Of a stretch of DNA of 64,000 nucleotides, positions 49,345 through 60,400 are shown one piece after another; within the stretch, counting starts at the first letter, position 1, and every line of letters starts with the position of its first letter. Both the position numbers and the translations under genes were made by a program. The notes under the pieces were generated by a model. It was not told the origin of the DNA, ran no database searches, and saw only the letters and a list, made by a program, of their open reading frames with translations. This DNA is from Euzebyella saccharophila (GTDB lineage Bacteria; Bacteroidota; Bacteroidia; Flavobacteriales; Flavobacteriaceae), in assembly GCF_014855495.1 (NCBI RefSeq), contig NZ_JACYFJ010000003.1, forward strand, positions 62,001-126,000, given 5' to 3'.

Positions 49345-51120
49345 TTAATATCCTTCGTTTTGGGTAAGGTTCGGATTCAAAAGTCTTTCTTCTGCAGGAA
49401 TGGGCCAGAGATACTGACGTTCTGGAAAGCTTATAGTGTTCAGTGAACGACAAAGCCCAGCATTTAATAATGCCGAAAAGTCTGGAAGACCGTCTTCGTC
49501 AATCTCCGGAGTCATGCCCCAAAACCATAAGCCCGGGGTTACGACATTATCCATAAGTGGCCCGGTAGGTGCGACAGTAACGTCACCATCGGTTGCTACA
49601 TTAATCATACCCAAAAGACTTCCCGAAATTGCTTTGTCGGCCAAGCGCCATCGAATAATATCCATATACCTCCGGCCTTCGAACGCAAATTCTGATCGCC
49701 GTTCTTGGCGCACCTTCAGACGTAACGCAGCTTGATCGGTGGTGACTATAGCCGGATTTGGAACTGAGGAATTTGCATAGGCCCTATCCCTGACCTGATT
49801 CATGGCATCAAGTACACTTTGGTCGATTTGATTCAACTCTATTTTCGATTCGGCATACATCAATAAAACATCTGCATACCGTATAATTATCTTGTCAGGA
49901 TCCGTTCGATAATCTTTCCAATCTTCGGTAATGCCCTTTTTCCAAGCCAAACCATTGAAAGAGGCAAAGGTTGCCACCGAACGAGTGTCATTATTGGTAA
50001 TAAGACTATTGGTGCCAAAATCCATCACCTGTTTTTTCTCGGGATGGGGCGTGTACTCTATGTTCATAAAATTGGATCCGTCGGCGGGTGTCTTTTCATC
50101 ACCGTCTTCCAAAGAACCAAAGGGCACAATAGTCATGTTGCATCTAGGATCCCTATTCTTGAACGGGTTCTGGGGGTCGAACAGGGGAGATTCATCTATT
50201 GGAAGTCCGTCGGTACATTCAAATGAGGCCAAAAGTTCCCAAGTAGGTTGTCTCGCACCCCAACCACCATGGTTTCTTGGGAGGTAATCGCGAACGTTAT
50301 CGCCACGGGTAACATCTAAGGCATCACTACGCGGGATATGAAAAATGGTTTCCTGCGAGTTCTTGGTGGACGGGTCGAAAAGTTCAGCAAAATCAGGATG
50401 CAAGTCATACGTCCCCAAATCCATACAATCTTGCGCCGCTTCGGCCGCTACCGCATGATCGCCCATATACAAAGCAATTCGGGCTTTCATAGCATATGCG
50501 GCACCTTTGGTAGCATACTTTAGTCCATCACGTGTAGTCGGAAGATTTAAGGATGCGTTATCGTAATAGTCATAAATTTTTCGGAGGACTTCATTTTTAT
50601 CAGTACGCGGCAACTCGAAAGATTCGTCAACGGTCAACTCTTGCTCGTAAAAAGGAACATCACCATAATGGGAAATTAGGTACGACCAATATGAAGCCCG
50701 TAAGAAATTTGCTTCTGCCGTAAATAAACTTACCTCATCCTCCGACAAGATACCGCTCTGTTTATCAATCTGATCCAAAACTACCAGCATTCGGGTTATG
50801 GCCTTGTACATATTGGCCCAATTTGTACTTGCCGGACCGTATTCGGAAGAAACGGTGCCTGCCTTGATATCATCCAATCCGTCGCGACGCTGCCAATCGT
50901 CTGTCCAGCCACTTCCATTAGCACCGGATTCGCTGCCCGTATCTAAAGGCCAAAAGACTTCACGGTAGCCCTCGTTCAATGATTGCCTAAATTGATCATT
51001 CGTCTGGTACCAGGTTGCGGAACTTGCCGCGTCTTCTTGAACCAAGTCCAATTCAGTACAAGAGAAGGTCGTTAACACCAACCCTAGAAATAGCATACTA
51101 CTATATATTTTGTTTTGCAT
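49345..51120 (-). CDS. susD: SusD-like surface lipoprotein
   Basis: A SusD/RagB family lipoprotein of 591 aa from the ATG at 51120; a longer upstream frame to 51153 would overlap the SusC gene and lacks a signal. The lipobox is LVLTTFSC (Cys21). Family features are the helical segment LFTAEANFLRASYWSYLISHYGDVPFYE, the MNQVRDRAYA region and FEGRRYMDIIRWRLAD near the C-terminus. It pairs with the SusC gene that ends 10 bp upstream. Ligand unknown; no polysaccharide-degrading enzyme is encoded nearby. Confidence 0.95.
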   Translation of the reverse strand: MQNKIYSSMLFLGLVLTTFSCTELDLVQEDAASSATWYQTNDQFRQSLNEGYREVFWPLDTGSESGANGSGWTDDWQRRDGLDDIKAGTVSSEYGPASTNWANMYKAITRMLVVLDQIDKQSGILSEDEVSLFTAEANFLRASYWSYLISHYGDVPFYEQELTVDESFELPRTDKNEVLRKIYDYYDNASLNLPTTRDGLKYATKGAAYAMKARIALYMGDHAVAAEAAQDCMDLGTYDLHPDFAELFDPSTKNSQETIFHIPRSDALDVTRGDNVRDYLPRNHGGWGARQPTWELLASFECTDGLPIDESPLFDPQNPFKNRDPRCNMTIVPFGSLEDGDEKTPADGSNFMNIEYTPHPEKKQVMDFGTNSLITNNDTRSVATFASFNGLAWKKGITEDWKDYRTDPDKIIIRYADVLLMYAESKIELNQIDQSVLDAMNQVRDRAYANSSVPNPAIVTTDQAALRLKVRQERRSEFAFEGRRYMDIIRWRLADKAISGSLLGMINVATDGDVTVAPTGPLMDNVVTPGLWFWGMTPEIDEDGLPDFSALLNAGLCRSLNTISFPERQYLWPIPAEERLLNPNLTQNEGY

Positions 51121-51130
51121 GTTTTCTTTT

Positions 51131-54100
51131 TTAAAAGTTAGCTTTAACCCCAAGTAAAAAAGACTTGGTTATCAAATATCCGGTACCCTGTTCCGGGTCT
51201 ATACCCTCTATAAGGTTATCAAATGTGAAAAGGTCATTACCCGCCAAATATACCCTTAGCTTTGAAAAGCCAGTGTCCCCAAAAATATCTGAAGGTAAGG
51301 TGTAGCCAAACGTCAGGTTTTTGATTCTCAAATACGCCCCACTGGTCAACCAGAAATCAGAAAAAGCATAATTGTTTCCTGAAGCATTTTCGGTCAATCT
51401 TGGGTAGTTTGCATTCTGGTTCTGCTGTGAGGTGTTGTAGGTACTCCAATAACTATTGGCATATACCGTTGAAGGTGACAACCAACTCTCTAGATACGGG
51501 CGTATGAAACTTTGTGATATATAAAAATTCTGTTTTCCGACCCCCTGAAAGGTAAGGCCAAAATCAAATTTTTTATATTCGAGGTTAATATTGCCCCCAT
51601 ACTGGTATCTGGGCAATGAACCACCTAAAATTGTTCTATCCAACTCGTTAATTATACCATCGGGAACGCCGTCGGGCCCACTCAGGTCTTTGTATTTGAT
51701 ATCTCCGGGGCCTACAGCATCACTGGTGACGGCAGCCGCATCGACCTCAGCCTGCGTTTGGAAAATACCATCGGATTGATAGCCATACCAAGATTGGAAC
51801 TCACTACCTTCTTCTGAAAGTATTCGATCACCGTTAGCAAAAAGACGTTTCCCCCTGATATCGCCGATAATGGACTGTGAATCAAAAAAATTCACGGAAG
51901 TTGAGTATCTAAAATCGTCTATTTGATCTCTCCATGAAAGGGCAAATTCCCATCCATCGGTATCCATGTTTCCCACATTTACCGTGGGGTCGTCATAACC
52001 GCTCAAGGATGGTATACTTAAATCTAAAAGCATATCAACCGTCTCCTTTTTAAAGTAATCGGCAGTCAGCGATAAACGGCTATTGAACATATTCAAATCT
52101 ACACCCAGGTTCATGGATGTCGTTGTTTCCCAAGTTACATTTTCGATAGCCAGAAAGCGCTGTGCTGCCGCACGTGCGGCCTGCACGTCAGTCCCGTTAG
52201 CGATCAAGGCATTACTGAACTGTAAAACGGATAAATAGAGATAATTACCTAAACGGTCGTTGCCCAGACTACCATACGACGCCCTTAGCTTTAAAAACGA
52301 TATGACCGGGTCAAGACTTTCCATTAAACTTTCGTTAGAAACTACCCAACCTGCAGAAACCGATGGAAAGGTACCCCATCGATACTCTTGACCAAATCGT
52401 GAAGAACCATCCCGTCGAACTGTGGCTTGTAAATAATACTTGTTATCGAAGTTATAGGCCAACCTGCCAAAATAAGAAGAATACGCGTTCTCTGAAAAAC
52501 TAGTCTCACTGTCGAAAACTTTGTCGATCGGTGCCTGATTCAGAAAGGGGAAATCGTTGCTTACAAATTCATTTCCACGAACCCCTAGGGTCTCAAATTT
52601 AGCCTGAAATTCTTCGTAGCCGACTACTGCACTTATATTATGACCGCCATATGATTGGTCATAATTTATAAGAGCCTGGGTAGTAAGAGTATTATCATTG
52701 GTTCGCCGTTCTACGAGATTTGTTTCGCTAATATTGTGCCCAGATATATAATTAGGTTCGGCTAACTGATTTGGGTCGTTCGCTGCCCAATACGGTACTG
52801 ATCTATTAAATCTTTTGTATTTGTTGAATTCAAAATTAGGCGCTACGTTCAGTGAAATTTTAAGCGTTTTCACTGGTTTATAATAAATACTCGCCATACC
52901 GTAAAATAAGTAGGTGTCGCTGTTCTGAAAGCCTCCTTCTTGTAAACGGGCGTATGCATTATCGCCCGATTTACTTTCTGCAATCCTCCCATTTTCCCAT
53001 AGGGCTGCATAAACCGGTCCTGACTGTATTGCCCTAGCGGTAGGGTCGAGTACCGGTTGGTCATCTTTGGTCACTTTTAGGGAAAAATCTACATTACCCC
53101 CAAATTTTTCGGAGATTTTTATATCGTTGTTAACCCTTACGTTATAGCGTTTCCAATCACGGTGATCGTATAAGGCATCTTGATATTCATAGCCCAAATT
53201 GACATTAGTCTTTACTTTTTCGGAACCTCCACTCAAGGTGATGCTATGACGATATCCTGAAGAAGATTTTCTTAGGATGAGGTCGCGCCAATTTGTGTCG
53301 GGAAACTGATCAGGGTTTTCGGCATTTAATGTCGAATAATTTGTAACCAAGTCTTCAGACCATATGGGAAATTGATTGTCATCGTTTCCGTTATCATTCC
53401 ATGACTTTTCATTGTCCATCTGCATATAGCGAACGGCACTTACCGTGCCTCGAAGTTCGGTAGGCGTATTAATCATATACTCCCCGCTATACCCTAGACT
53501 AAATACTCCAGTCTTGGCCCTTTTGGTGGTGATAATCACTACTCCGGCAGCCGCTCTTGATCCATAAATGGAGGCAGCAGCACCATCTTTAAGGACCGAA
53601 ATACTCTCGACTTGATCCGGATTGACATCATCGATGCTGCCTACGGGTACGTTATCAACCAAGATTAAAGGCGAGCTGGCGCCCTGAAGTGTCGTTACAC
53701 CTCTAATACGGATATCGTTGCTAGATCCCGGCGCAGAACTACTTCTATTGATGCTTACCCCAGCTACGGAACCTTGGAGTGCGTTCGACACATTGGTCGT
53801 ACTGCGTGAGGCTATTTCATCTCCGTTGACCACACTCACCGAACCGGTCAAGTCCTTCTTAGATTGCGTACCATACCCCACTACAATTACTTCGTCAAGC
53901 CCTGCAGCACTTTCTTCTAGAACAATCGAAATACTATTCTGATTGTTGACCGGAATATCCTTTGTACCGAAACCAATATAAGAAACTGTAAGTGTGGCTT
54001 TTCCGTCTGATAAAGACAGGGTATAATTTCCGTCAAAATCGGACTGGGTACCATTTGTTGTTCCCTTTTCTAAAACACTAGCACCCGGCAAGGGAACTCC

Positions 54101-54547
54101 CTGATTATCGGTTACTGTTCCGGAAACTGTAAAATCTTGTGGAAGAATACGTACTAATGGGTCCGCCTGTATCCTTAACTCTCGCTTCTTTATGACCACC
54201 TGACGATCATCGATACTATAGTCTAAATCTGTGTTTCGAAATACAAGGTCGAGTATAGTTGCTAGTTCTGCTTTCTTTAGCTGTAGGTACACTCTTCTTT
54301 TTGTATTCAGCACGTCGTCTTTATAAAAAAAGATGAAATCACTTTTACCTTGGATCTGATTAAATAGCTCTTCATAGGTGATGCCGTTGGCGTCTATACT
54401 TATTTTGACCTGAGCATACGAAGGATTCGCGTATACAGCACCAAGACCGATACCAATAAACAAAAGAAAAACTCTCATAAGGATTAAGCTGGCAATCTTT
54501 AAGGTCATTTTACCCTGAATATGGGTAAGACCGACAATTTTATTCAT
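51131..54547 (-). CDS. susC: SusC-like TonB-dependent transporter with STN domain
   Basis: A full-length transporter of 1138 aa. A long basic leader precedes the signal (about 15-45, ending SYAQ). It is followed by an STN domain (about 48-118, ISIDANGITYEELFNQIQGKS) and a carboxypeptidase-regulatory-like domain (about 140-225, PLPGASVLEKGTTNGTQSDF). The TonB box region is DEVIVVGYGTQSKKDLTG. A plug domain (SIYGSRAAAGVVIITT) and barrel end in FLLGVKANF. The STN domain couples it to the FecR/ECF pair encoded just upstream. The STN and linker region is very similar in style to the partial receptor at 1-2465. Confidence 0.96.
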   Translation of the reverse strand: MNKIVGLTHIQGKMTLKIASLILMRVFLLFIGIGLGAVYANPSYAQVKISIDANGITYEELFNQIQGKSDFIFFYKDDVLNTKRRVYLQLKKAELATILDLVFRNTDLDYSIDDRQVVIKKRELRIQADPLVRILPQDFTVSGTVTDNQGVPLPGASVLEKGTTNGTQSDFDGNYTLSLSDGKATLTVSYIGFGTKDIPVNNQNSISIVLEESAAGLDEVIVVGYGTQSKKDLTGSVSVVNGDEIASRSTTNVSNALQGSVAGVSINRSSSAPGSSNDIRIRGVTTLQGASSPLILVDNVPVGSIDDVNPDQVESISVLKDGAAASIYGSRAAAGVVIITTKRAKTGVFSLGYSGEYMINTPTELRGTVSAVRYMQMDNEKSWNDNGNDDNQFPIWSEDLVTNYSTLNAENPDQFPDTNWRDLILRKSSSGYRHSITLSGGSEKVKTNVNLGYEYQDALYDHRDWKRYNVRVNNDIKISEKFGGNVDFSLKVTKDDQPVLDPTARAIQSGPVYAALWENGRIAESKSGDNAYARLQEGGFQNSDTYLFYGMASIYYKPVKTLKISLNVAPNFEFNKYKRFNRSVPYWAANDPNQLAEPNYISGHNISETNLVERRTNDNTLTTQALINYDQSYGGHNISAVVGYEEFQAKFETLGVRGNEFVSNDFPFLNQAPIDKVFDSETSFSENAYSSYFGRLAYNFDNKYYLQATVRRDGSSRFGQEYRWGTFPSVSAGWVVSNESLMESLDPVISFLKLRASYGSLGNDRLGNYLYLSVLQFSNALIANGTDVQAARAAAQRFLAIENVTWETTTSMNLGVDLNMFNSRLSLTADYFKKETVDMLLDLSIPSLSGYDDPTVNVGNMDTDGWEFALSWRDQIDDFRYSTSVNFFDSQSIIGDIRGKRLFANGDRILSEEGSEFQSWYGYQSDGIFQTQAEVDAAAVTSDAVGPGDIKYKDLSGPDGVPDGIINELDRTILGGSLPRYQYGGNINLEYKKFDFGLTFQGVGKQNFYISQSFIRPYLESWLSPSTVYANSYWSTYNTSQQNQNANYPRLTENASGNNYAFSDFWLTSGAYLRIKNLTFGYTLPSDIFGDTGFSKLRVYLAGNDLFTFDNLIEGIDPEQGTGYLITKSFLLGVKANF

Positions 54548-54599
54548 AATTTTGTGATTAGGTTAGTTAATGTTGCCTTTTGGCAACGTTGCTATTTTG

Positions 54600-54627
54600 G
54601 CCAGAGGATGTTGCATCATCTTCTGGC
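54600..54627. terminator. Strong hairpin between fecR and susC
   Basis: gccagaggatg and catcttctggc form an 11-bp stem (one mismatch) around ttgcat. On the + strand it is followed by six T residues, giving a terminator on that strand. On the minus strand, in which fecR and susC are transcribed, the T-run is missing. There it may act as a processing or stability element in the susC leader. A smaller hairpin (ttgccttttggcaa) lies just beside it at 54572-54585. Confidence 0.5.
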
Positions 54628-54672
54628 TTTTTTATTTCGATTGTTTATTGATACGCCATATAGTAATTCAGT

Positions 54673-55734
54673 TTAGTTAGTAGTTATCGTAATCTTTCGT
54701 ATTTCTGTTCGATTATATTTCAAATCGGTTGTTTTTTTGATAGTTTCAATTACTTCTTCAACATCATCCTTTAAATCTAAATAACCGGAAAAGGTTTCAT
54801 TGGCTAACTTCTCACTATCAATCGTAATGTCAATATTATAATAGCGAGACAACCTTCGCATTATGGTTTTCAAATTGTCATTTTTAAAGATTAATACTCC
54901 TTCTCTCCATGAAAAATATCGCTCTACATCAACCTTTTTCGATGATATAGAATTGGTTTTCTTGTTATAACCGGCGTAGCTTCCTGGTTCGATTTTAAAG
55001 TTTTCAGTATAAGTTTCAGACGCATTCCTGGCATAACTAATTTGTACACTACCGCTTTTTAGCACAGTAAATGCCAATCCTTCGTCGGCGTAATTATTTA
55101 CATTGAAAACCGTCCCCAGCACTTCTATCTTTTGATTTTCAGAGTTTACGATAAAAGGTCGGTTTTCGTTGTGAGCAACCTCGAAAATTGCTTCTCCCTC
55201 AATATAGACCTCTCGTTTTTCTTTCGTGAAAACTGCAGGGTAAACAAATCTTGACCCCGAATTGATCCAAACCGTACTGCCATCCGACAACTGAATTATT
55301 GAACGCTTACCATAAGGAACCACCAGCGTATTGTATACCACAATATCCTTATCTACGCTTACCTGAGTCAAAGATCTCGAGTTACCGATATTTACTTTTT
55401 TACCGGAATTAGAGTAGGTTATTGTCGGGTTATCTTCATCTAGATTTACATTTTCTCCCATGTTGAGCATGAGGGTTACCTTATCCAAGTTTTTATTTTC
55501 TAGACTCTTGGACGATTTAACAAAATCCTTTATCGAAGCTTCCTTCTTTTGATTAAAAAATAGGCCTGAAGCCAATAGAATGGCAATTGATGCCGCAATT
55601 GATATGGCATTCCTTAATTTTATCTTTTTCTCTTTATGATTTTCAACAGAAGATAAAATTCTAGCTTTCAGTTTCTTTTTTTCAGCTACTGAAATCGATT
55701 TGATATCTATGTCTTCTGGGTTATGATTTTTCAT
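54673..55734 (-). CDS. FecR-family anti-sigma factor
   Basis: An inner-membrane regulator of 353 aa. The cytoplasmic N-terminus (1-41) is followed by a membrane segment (42-60) and a periplasmic FecR domain (about 137-240, LVVPYGKRSIIQLSDGSTVWINSGS). The C-terminal domain (about 280-350, LKTIMRRLSRYYNIDITI) is the family type that senses the receptor STN domain. It is followed 125 bp downstream by the cognate susC and preceded by the sigma gene, the usual order in Bacteroidota. Confidence 0.94.
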   Translation of the reverse strand: MKNHNPEDIDIKSISVAEKKKLKARILSSVENHKEKKIKLRNAISIAASIAILLASGLFFNQKKEASIKDFVKSSKSLENKNLDKVTLMLNMGENVNLDEDNPTITYSNSGKKVNIGNSRSLTQVSVDKDIVVYNTLVVPYGKRSIIQLSDGSTVWINSGSRFVYPAVFTKEKREVYIEGEAIFEVAHNENRPFIVNSENQKIEVLGTVFNVNNYADEGLAFTVLKSGSVQISYARNASETYTENFKIEPGSYAGYNKKTNSISSKKVDVERYFSWREGVLIFKNDNLKTIMRRLSRYYNIDITIDSEKLANETFSGYLDLKDDVEEVIETIKKTTDLKYNRTEIRKITITTN

Positions 55735-55853
55735 AAATTATCTCAAGGCCTTCAAAATTACTTCTATAAATGTGATTATAACGCACAGGCTATTAGGCCC
55801 TCTATACATATTAAGGAGCTATTCTAATGTTTATAGACAAAAAAAATCGTCTT

Positions 55854-56471
55854 TTATGAAAAAAAAGAAGGATAAAGTAAAAGGTATAATAGAAATGGCT
55901 GTCTTCGAAGAATCTTCAGCGCTCTATATATAGTGGTTCTTGCAGTTGGAATAGAGGTTTTCATGATATCGGCAATTTCTTCATAAGTTTTATCTTGAGT
56001 AAAACGAAGAAACAGACCCTTTTTCTGTTTATTTGTTAACGTTTCAAGGGCGATTTTTAATTTTGAATTTATCTCATCAACCGTTTCGGACCTGATAATA
56101 TCATCTTCAAACGATGCAACGTGATTTTTTTGCAAATCGTACATCTTCAATTGATTTTCCGCTTGTACGGGGATAATTTTTCTCGTATACTTCTTATTGA
56201 TTTTTCGCCTTAAAGATCGGAACAAATATGATTTAACGTTATCTGTCTCTGCTAATTTGGATTTGTACTTATACAGGTCAAAAAAGAGATCATGAATACA
56301 GTCCATAACGAATGCCCTATCCTTAGAATATTGTATTCCAAATGAAAATAGTTCATCAATATAAAGTTCATACAAACAGCCCAAGGCGGAACTGCTACCT
56401 TTCTTAAGCTCGTCCCAGAGTAGTAAATCATCCTTTGAGAGGTATAATTTTTTAGACTTGATGGCTTGCAT
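55854..56471 (-). CDS. ECF-type RNA polymerase sigma factor
   Basis: 205 aa ECF sigma factor. Region 2 lies at about 20-95 (ALGCLYELYIDELFSFGIQYSKDRAFVMDCIHDLFFDLY) and region 4 at about 135-190 (LTNKQKKGLFLRFTQDKTYEEIADIM then TSIPTARTTIYRALKIL). It heads the sigma-FecR-SusC-SusD operon and would be freed by FecR on ligand binding, giving positive feedback on the locus. Confidence 0.94.
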   Translation of the reverse strand: MQAIKSKKLYLSKDDLLLWDELKKGSSSALGCLYELYIDELFSFGIQYSKDRAFVMDCIHDLFFDLYKYKSKLAETDNVKSYLFRSLRRKINKKYTRKIIPVQAENQLKMYDLQKNHVASFEDDIIRSETVDEINSKLKIALETLTNKQKKGLFLRFTQDKTYEEIADIMKTSIPTARTTIYRALKILRRQPFLLYLLLYPSFFS

Positions 56472-57435
56472 TGGTTTAGAGAGTTGCTACTTTATCTATA
56501 TGACGCACTACTTAATGACTAGAAGTTGTACGGCATTCAAAATCGAAAGACTTCAATTATCATCAATTTTTTTTTGATAATTAAAATTAATCTTCTTCAT
56601 TTTATCAAATAAAGAGTTAATTTAATAAATATTTACGAATATCAAAATTATCTCTTTCCCGAACATCGGGTGGTTTTGTAGGTGATTACTACGCTCAACA
56701 TTGGCAGCGGTGGTTGAATTCCTAAAGGAACGGGCAAAAATTCGATGTGTTGGAATTAGAGGAAGTATGGATACAGTCTGATTGGTAAAGCCGAAAAGGA
56801 TCTTTAGATAATTCTTTAAATGAGATAAAAAAAATTCTTTCTTTGTGTTAGGATCACCCGAAGACTTCCCTGTTTTTGAAGGCTTCAAAGGGGTGATTAA
56901 ACCTTTATCGAGCCGCCCTATGAAGATGAAGAAAATTTTACCGTAAGGAATATTAGAATTGTAATAAATCTAGGGATTCGCAGTAAATATTATATACCAA
57001 CATTCGAATCCTAGTTCCCCGAGGACCTAAATGTTAAAACTCTTTGGTTAAGAACCTTCCCAAGTTTATGGTTATAAATTGGACACGCAATAGGACACGT
57101 CGGATGTGAAATTTGTACTGATTTGGACAGTTTTGCAGGAGTTTTTAAAAACAAAAAGCCCTTATAATTAATTGACTATCATGGTTTTGACTATACTTCA
57201 TCGAGGTGGGAAAGTTAGAACACTCTACCCTATTCCTTTAAAAATCAATTTATTACAATATTTTTTTTAAAAAAATAGGACACCTGTAAGGACATGTGCC
57301 CCAGCGTTTTGACGCTTTCGTACCTTAAAAATACTAAATGAATTCCAAAACGATTTAAAAAGATTCATATATGATTCATCATTATAATTTAATAATCTGT
57401 CCACAGCGTGACATTGAACGAAAACAATAGCAACG
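56472..57435. other. Gene-free region between sigma gene and defence operon, with the complete repeat copy
   Basis: No credible gene is seen in this 964 bp. An 88-codon minus-strand frame at 56622-56888 resembles no family I know and probably is not coding. The right half is occupied by copy C of the dispersed tRNA-derived repeat (56907-57380). It separates the SusCD locus from the leftward defence operon, which ends at 57436. Confidence 0.6.
56907..57380. repeat. Dispersed repeat, copy C: left flank, terminator relic, tRNA 3'-end relic and right flank
   Basis: This is the only copy that has both well-matching flanks. Its left part (56907-57190) matches 4608-4890. Its right part (57243-57380) matches 37165-37300. 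The palindrome between them (57155-57187) and the tRNA 3'-end relic (57200-57222, atcgaggtgggaaagttaga) are more eroded than in copies A and B. All three copies have the same orientation. Confidence 0.7.
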
Positions 57436-60400
57436 TTAATTTATCTCCAGTTCTGAAAAGGCTACATAATAATCCTTTACTACTAAGTCAACTTCCTCAA
57501 GATTGTGACTAAAAACAATTAGATTATCATTCTTGACCAACCAAATTTCATATCTGTCTTTATTCTCCTTCCCAAATTCAAATTCTTCACGAGATATTAT
57601 GAAGGAATTATTAGAGAAGGTTTTAACCTCGACATATATATATTTTAGTCCCTTATCTGGGCTATATCTAATATCATAGTGCAGGCCTTCATCTTCTTTT
57701 GCTTTATAGTGGACGAACTCCTTTCCATATTTCGAACATAAATGATCGTAAACCTTATTTTCTGAATTTTTACCAATTTGAGTGTTATCATTGCCAGATT
57801 TCACGTTCGGTACGAACAGATTTTTACGGTTTTTATATCCTGACCAATTCTTTGTTTTGAAAGAGTCAACTCTTTTTTCCGAATAAGAGCCGTTCTCCTT
57901 AGACTTTCGTTTGTTTGTAAGAGATTTGAGCCTAATCTTGGGTTTTGCAACAAAAAATTTGCTGATTTCTTCTAAGCTGATTTCAAAATATAATAGGCTC
58001 TTTAAACTATGGTCATTTTCAATAACATCTAATTGTGAAGGAGATAAGAGTTTTTTATTTTTATTAAAAATGGCATCCAAATCTTTATATTTATCGGTCT
58101 CAATAAGCGAAATATCTTCAAACTGTGACGTCATAAAAAGGTCAAAATGTTCTTGGTTAGCTAAAGCAAATTCGAATCTTTTTTCCAATGCTATTCTCTT
58201 TACAAAGGCCTCTGACCGAATTTCATATTCATGTAAATTTTGAAGAAATTTTTTACGTATAGGAATCGTCTCTGAATAATAATGTAAGGACTGTCTAAAT
58301 GAAAGGAAATTATTGATAAAAAAAGAAGACAGTCTATGTAAATGGGTGTTATAATAATCAATATGATTTACGCTGTAAGAATTAAACTCATTTATTGAAA
58401 TCTGTAATCTTGAAAATAAGTCTTGAAAATAAGTTATATTGTCTTTATCGTTTAAATCATTATAATTGGGTAAATGAGAAGTCAAAGATAAATTAAGGTC
58501 TTTGTTGACTGAATCTAAATCTATATCATTGTCATCGCTGAAGTTTAGCTCAAGGCCTTTAAGTCTATAAACGGTTGACCAAAACGAAATTTTAGAATTG
58601 GTAAAACCTAAAATAGCTAATGTTTCATCCAACAAATCTTCTCCAAAATTTATTTTTGTAATATGTTTTACATCGTTTAGGTCGGTTGACAATATAGCTC
58701 TGAAGTCACCTTTATGGCCGGATACATCAAATAAGTTGGATAAAACTCCGGCAATCGCGTCTTTAAAATTAGAATTATTCTTAACACCTTCTATCTTATC
58801 TGTTTTTGGCAGTTTTAAGAAATATCCCTGGTCTTTCAAAAAGATAAATTCGTAATCATCTAAAATGAATTGTTCTTCGTCAACCTCAGTTATTACATCA
58901 CTGCAGACATTTATATGCAGTTTTTGTAATTTGCTGCCTTCCGTACGTTTAGTCTTTTCATTATCTAAAGCGCTAATCCTATGAATCAGAATGTAGGGGT
59001 ATAATTCAGTTAGATAATCATGTAGTAATTTAGTCAGCAGATCATCTTTTTTATGACTAAATAGATTTATTTCTATTTGTGATAAATCATTAATACTAAA
59101 AAATTCAATCGCTTTTTTTCCTCCAGATCTTCTTGGAAAATTAAATACTGGAAATCTCGAACGTAACTTATTCGGTAACTTAATCTTATCGCTAAAATAA
59201 ATTTTCTCTTGATTATAAAGCTTTAATCCATTTTCACCTTTGGCAAAAAGGTTTAAAGGTCTGGTTAAATTCTCTTGATTTTCTTCAAAATGTAGATATG
59301 CCCTTCTATAGTATGTTGACGTATTTCTTCCGTTTGGATATTTATTGTTGACTTTTTCGAGTATATCTTGTACCCGTTCAATTGATAACTCATTGAAGTC
59401 TGAGCGAGCACCCAATAGTCTTAAAGTGAAATCTAAATCCTTACGTTTAATTCTATACTTTTTGAAAAGACTGTTGGCATAGTTAATCTCGACATCGTTA
59501 ATCGTTTTAAACGCATTATCAAGTAAGTGATTATGAAAATTGTAATAGTCTTTCTCAATCAATTCAGCCAAATAGCTTTTTCTAGAAACCCGGCTTTGAT
59601 TAGTATGATATTTAAAGTGGACAGTTTCCCCATGTTTTTTCTCAAGTTGATTTAAATTATCAGATAATTTAGTATCATTAATGACCCATAGTAAGAATTG
59701 TTCAGGCTTTATATTTTTCAAGATTTCCTCTCTATTTTCAAAATCCAACACTTGTACTGTTGCAGTCGTGGGCGTATATCGAACTACTCTTCGAACATAT
59801 CTATTATTAGGACTGTTTATATTGATTAGTTTATACTTGACATGCTTATTTACACCTAGCCAACCCAGAAATACTTGGATACTATGCAGATCGTCATCTT
59901 TAAACCCTAATTGAATTGGGCTGGCCACCTGGTTTCTATTTTGATGGATTTCACCAAATATGTCCTCGCAAAGTTGTCCTAAGTAATAATTGTTTGAAAA
60001 AAATAGATTTGTTGCTTTTACAATTTCACCTTCCGAATCAAATATTGGAACATCCTGAATCCCGATTGAAGTATGGTTTATTTCAGGGTCAAAATTATGG
60101 TATAATGCAGATAACATTTCAATCACTAGACCTTTACTTTTGTCAGGTCTTTGGACTGTTATTTCGTTCGTATATTTAACTATTTTTCTTGATAGCGGAA
60201 GGAACTCATAAGTGTGAACATTACCAATGTTTTTTAAAAGACTTTGTAAAGTCCTAGCTGTATCCTTTTTAGAATCCTCTTTAATTTTAAAGACAGTAAC
60301 CAATTCCTCAAATAACTGAGGGTGCATTACCTCAATTGAACAAAAAACTGGAATTTGTAAGTCTGAATTTATATGTGTAAAAATTTCACTTTTTTTATCA

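Noticed and set aside
56622-56888. 88-codon minus-strand open frame
   Set aside because: No signal, no known motif, poor codon pattern and position in repeat-rich intergenic DNA; it could be a transposase scrap but I see no supporting feature.
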